DNA from: Oscillospiraceae bacterium
Lineage (GTDB): Bacteria > Bacillota > Clostridia > Oscillospirales > Oscillospiraceae
Assembly: GCA_017432615.1 (NCBI GenBank)
Contig: JAFRIV010000045.1
Span: 1 to 64,000 of the forward strand
Reading direction: 5' to 3'
DNA length: 64,000 bases
The position numbers and the translations under genes are program-made. Under the pieces are notes generated by a model that was not told the DNA's origin, made no database searches, and worked only from the letters and a program-made list of their open reading frames with translations. Numbering within the stretch: the first letter of the stretch is position 1; the number at the start of each line of letters is the position of its first letter. Shown one piece after another: positions 61,496-64,000 of the stretch.

Positions 61496-63880
61496 TTAAG
61501 CTTCTATGCAGGGCAGCTCGACGGCGGAAGTGCGCTCGCCGTCGGTGACGGTGACGCGCAGGATACCGGCTTTGCCGGACTGAATGACGGTCTGCGCTTC
61601 CCCAAAGTAAGAAGGCACTTCACACTGGGCATAATTGCCTCTGAAATACGTGCTGCCATTCGCTGTCCCCATGACAGTGCCGTTCTCCGCACAAACGCGG
61701 ATGCGATGCTTTTCCATGGGCTTGACTTCGCCTTTGTCATCCGTATAGCGCATGCGAAAATAAACCATCTCATCGGGCCGGCAGGAAACGGTTTCCGGCT
61801 CCAGACGCAATTCTGTTACCGGACCGGCTGAGTGTAACCTGTCCCGCCCAAGTTCCTTCCCCGAAGCATCATAAGACACGGCGGTAATTTCACCGTCATG
61901 ATAGGGAACGCGGAAAACGGCGCGTCCTTTTTTCACTCGCTTTTTTCCGACACTCTGCCCATTGACAAAGAGCTCTGCCGTGACGGCACGGGCATAGACT
62001 TCCACCTCCGTCTCCTGCCCGTCACAGCCGGGATATGACCAGGAACGCTGTGCCCGCGTCAGCTGCCAGCCGGTGATGTTGGGTTTTTCCTTTTCGCAGA
62101 CCGGATATACAGCCAGTTTCGGCCCCTGCTCCAATTCAAAAGCGATGCGGGTATAGTCCACTTCAGGCGTCTTTTTGCCGGTGAAATCGATGCGGCAGGT
62201 ACCGCCGCGGATCCGGTCCTCCGGGGCATCGGTCCTGTAATCGGCAAATTCCGGGCCGCCGTCGCCACATTCACCGATATAGTCCCAACCGGCCCAGACA
62301 AAATCCCCGACCAGTTGGGGAATTTCTTTGGCAGTCTCCCAAAAATCATAGGCATCCCCGATCAGCGTTTCACTGCCCAGAATCAGACGGTTCGGATATT
62401 TTTTTGCATCTTTGCGATAACGCCAGTTGCCGTAATTGTAACCGGCAATATCCATGGCAGAAAACGCTTCGCGGGTCTTCCAGTCACAGGGGGGCAGCCA
62501 CGCGCCGAACTTCATAAAATCGCAGCCGAGCTTTGCGGCAAGAACGTTGTAAAATTCGGATCCGACATGCTTTTTCTTCTGCTTTTGAGCTGCTGAATTT
62601 TCGGCAGCTTTTTTTGCAGCCTCTGCCTGCTGCTGCGCCTTTTCGTCACTGTAAACCCCCATACCCATGGAAGAGAGAAAATTGAAGAAAATGTTGATGC
62701 CGCAGGTCACCGGGCGGGAGGCGTCGAGACTGTGGAGATATGCCGTAAATTGCTGCTGTAAAGCAATCCCTTTCTCCTGGGCGGTTTCCGCAACTTCGTT
62801 GCCGGTCGAGTACATAATGACACAGGGGTGATTATAGTCTTTTTCTACCATATCTTTCATGTCCTGCTTCCACCATTCAGACACATAGGAGGCGTAATCA
62901 TTCTGCGTTTTATGCATATACCAGCAGTCGACATACTCATCCATCATCAGCATTCCAAGGCGGTCACAGACGTCCAGCAAATATTTGGAACAGGGATTAT
63001 GCGCGGAACGGACAGCGTTATAACCCGCTTCTTTCAGAATGCGGATGCGGCGGGATTCTGCTTCAGGATAAGTACAGGCACCGAGCAGGCCGTTGTCGTG
63101 GTGGATGCAGGCACCGCGAAGTACACAGCGTTCCTCATTGATCGCGATCCCCTTTTCCGGCGTCCAGCTCAGGATGCGGATGCCGAAGGATTCATAAACC
63201 ACGTCATCTCCAAAGGATATGCGGGCGGTATAAAGATGGGGCGTATCCACAGACCAGAGCTTTGCATCAGGGATTTCCAATTCAAAAAGCTTTTCGCCTG
63301 TCGCTTCCAACAACAGGTTTTGATCGTCTAAAATGGCGAGCTGAACCTGACCGGGAACAGAGGTCTCGACCCGGACACGGATTTTTGCCGGACGGATCGA
63401 AAGAGTTTCAATGTGTACACCATTGACGGGAATGTGCTTTTCACCACCTGTCCACAGCCATACCGGACGGAAGATACCGGTACCCGAATACCAGCGGGAG
63501 TTGGGCTGGTCGGCATTGCGGGCAATAACGACCAGCTCATTTTCTCCGTTCCGGAGACGCCCGGTCAGTTCCACATAGAAATTGGTATAACCATAAGGCC
63601 GGAAGGCTATTTTATTACCGTTCAGATAAACTTCAGCATTATGATAGACGCTTTCAAACTCCAGAAAGAGGTACTTTTCTGCAAGAGAAGCGTCCGAAGT
63701 AAAAAGCTTACGGTATTCATAATCGCCGCCTTCGAACCAGCCGATGTTTCCTTCTCCCAAACTGGTGCTGACTCGGGATTCCGTTCGCATGGCATCATGG
63801 GGCAGGGACACAGGAATCGCTTCGGCACCGGGTTTCAGTGCGCGGCAAGTCCAACCGGTATTAAAATCTGTTTTTTTCAT
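61496..63880 (-). CDS. Glycoside hydrolase family 2 (beta-galactosidase-like)
   Basis: 794 aa from ATG 63880 (AAGGAGGAAGT upstream; the 14-codon longer frame is not supported). Domains in order: sugar-binding jelly roll (FNTGWTCRALKP, YEYRKLF, AEVYLNGNKIAFRPYGYTNF split), Ig-like, TIM barrel with acid/base Glu in STGNEVAE (about 358) and nucleophile Glu in LGSETL (about 503), then Ig-like C-terminal domains. A charged Ala/Gln/Lys insertion lies at about 410-440. No signal peptide, so it is cytoplasmic and acts on imported oligosaccharides, probably beta-galactosides; the exact specificity is not readable. Confidence 0.9.
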   Translation of the reverse strand: MKKTDFNTGWTCRALKPGAEAIPVSLPHDAMRTESRVSTSLGEGNIGWFEGGDYEYRKLFTSDASLAEKYLFLEFESVYHNAEVYLNGNKIAFRPYGYTNFYVELTGRLRNGENELVVIARNADQPNSRWYSGTGIFRPVWLWTGGEKHIPVNGVHIETLSIRPAKIRVRVETSVPGQVQLAILDDQNLLLEATGEKLFELEIPDAKLWSVDTPHLYTARISFGDDVVYESFGIRILSWTPEKGIAINEERCVLRGACIHHDNGLLGACTYPEAESRRIRILKEAGYNAVRSAHNPCSKYLLDVCDRLGMLMMDEYVDCWYMHKTQNDYASYVSEWWKQDMKDMVEKDYNHPCVIMYSTGNEVAETAQEKGIALQQQFTAYLHSLDASRPVTCGINIFFNFLSSMGMGVYSDEKAQQQAEAAKKAAENSAAQKQKKKHVGSEFYNVLAAKLGCDFMKFGAWLPPCDWKTREAFSAMDIAGYNYGNWRYRKDAKKYPNRLILGSETLIGDAYDFWETAKEIPQLVGDFVWAGWDYIGECGDGGPEFADYRTDAPEDRIRGGTCRIDFTGKKTPEVDYTRIAFELEQGPKLAVYPVCEKEKPNITGWQLTRAQRSWSYPGCDGQETEVEVYARAVTAELFVNGQSVGKKRVKKGRAVFRVPYHDGEITAVSYDASGKELGRDRLHSAGPVTELRLEPETVSCRPDEMVYFRMRYTDDKGEVKPMEKHRIRVCAENGTVMGTANGSTYFRGNYAQCEVPSYFGEAQTVIQSGKAGILRVTVTDGERTSAVELPCIEA

Positions 63881-63960
63881 ACTTCCTCCTTGCGGCGCTG
63901 TGCTGCCTGCCGGCAACGCCATCGTTTTCCTCTTCGGGGACTTATTCGCTCTATATATAC

Positions 63961-63989
63961 ATTATACAGGAAACAGAAAAAACGCACAA
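63961..63989 (-). promoter_or_regulatory. Promoter of the GH2 gene
   Basis: Minus strand TTGTGC (complement of 63984-63989), 17-bp spacer, TATAAT (complement of 63961-63966), about 80 bases before the ATG. Confidence 0.8.
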
Positions 63990-64000
63990 GAAGACATTTT

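Overview
The window looks like chromosomal DNA from an anaerobic, Gram-positive gut-type Clostridia (Bacillota). The evidence is the complete S10-spc-alpha ribosomal superoperon in Firmicutes order (with adk-map-infA-rpmJ inserted and a zinc-type S14), Cna-B/MBG surface proteins, a tungsten-type aldehyde:ferredoxin oxidoreductase, an iron-sulfur L-serine dehydratase, and strong sigma-A type promoters with purine-rich ribosome binding sites. No rRNA, tRNA or CRISPR array was seen.

Layout. (1) 1-12.4 kb: an extracellular-protein cluster, all genes on the + strand. It holds two Cna-B/MBG proteins, two paralogous oligopeptide-binding-type proteins that lack a lipobox and any permease, and three small secreted proteins built from an acidic low-complexity linker plus a short Ig-like module. 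(2) 12.5-28.5 kb: the ribosomal superoperon rpsJ to rplQ with secY, adk, map, infA and rpoA, preceded by a strong promoter and a terminator-bearing leader. (3) 28.6-36.7 kb: a sugar-acid catabolic cluster: GntR/FCD regulator, TctCBA-type tripartite carrier, two enolase-superfamily dehydratases, KDPG-type aldolase and KDG kinase. The first five to six genes are visibly AT-richer than their surroundings. A near-perfect 34-bp palindrome in front of the regulator gene recurs in part in front of the transporter. (4) 37.0-37.6 kb: an internally deleted IS66 element with both ends. (5) 37.7-45.1 kb: NagB-like deaminase, ADP-ribosylglycohydrolase facing a macrodomain protein, a Y-family polymerase with a YolD partner, and an oppositely oriented ATPase/GIY-YIG nuclease pair. 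(6) 45.2-59.2 kb: a tungsten/molybdenum module: TupABC-type uptake, Mop protein, two flavoprotein oxidoreductases, two MoeA proteins, an HTH plus ligand-binding regulator, and a divergent operon for a tungsten aldehyde oxidoreductase, a MoaD/ThiS protein, a ThiF/MoeB protein and a radical SAM maturase. (7) 59.4-63.9 kb: YitT/YczE-like membrane protein, L-serine dehydratase and a GH2 glycosidase.

The most notable points are these. The tungstate-binding protein appears to be a natural circular permutation. The whole tungsten module is bracketed by direct copies of a 39-bp element (38/39 identical) made of four phased 9-mers. Two proteins of the secreted cluster share a [DE]DY.T.LGL motif followed by ECL, near or at the C-terminus, with no sortase signal.
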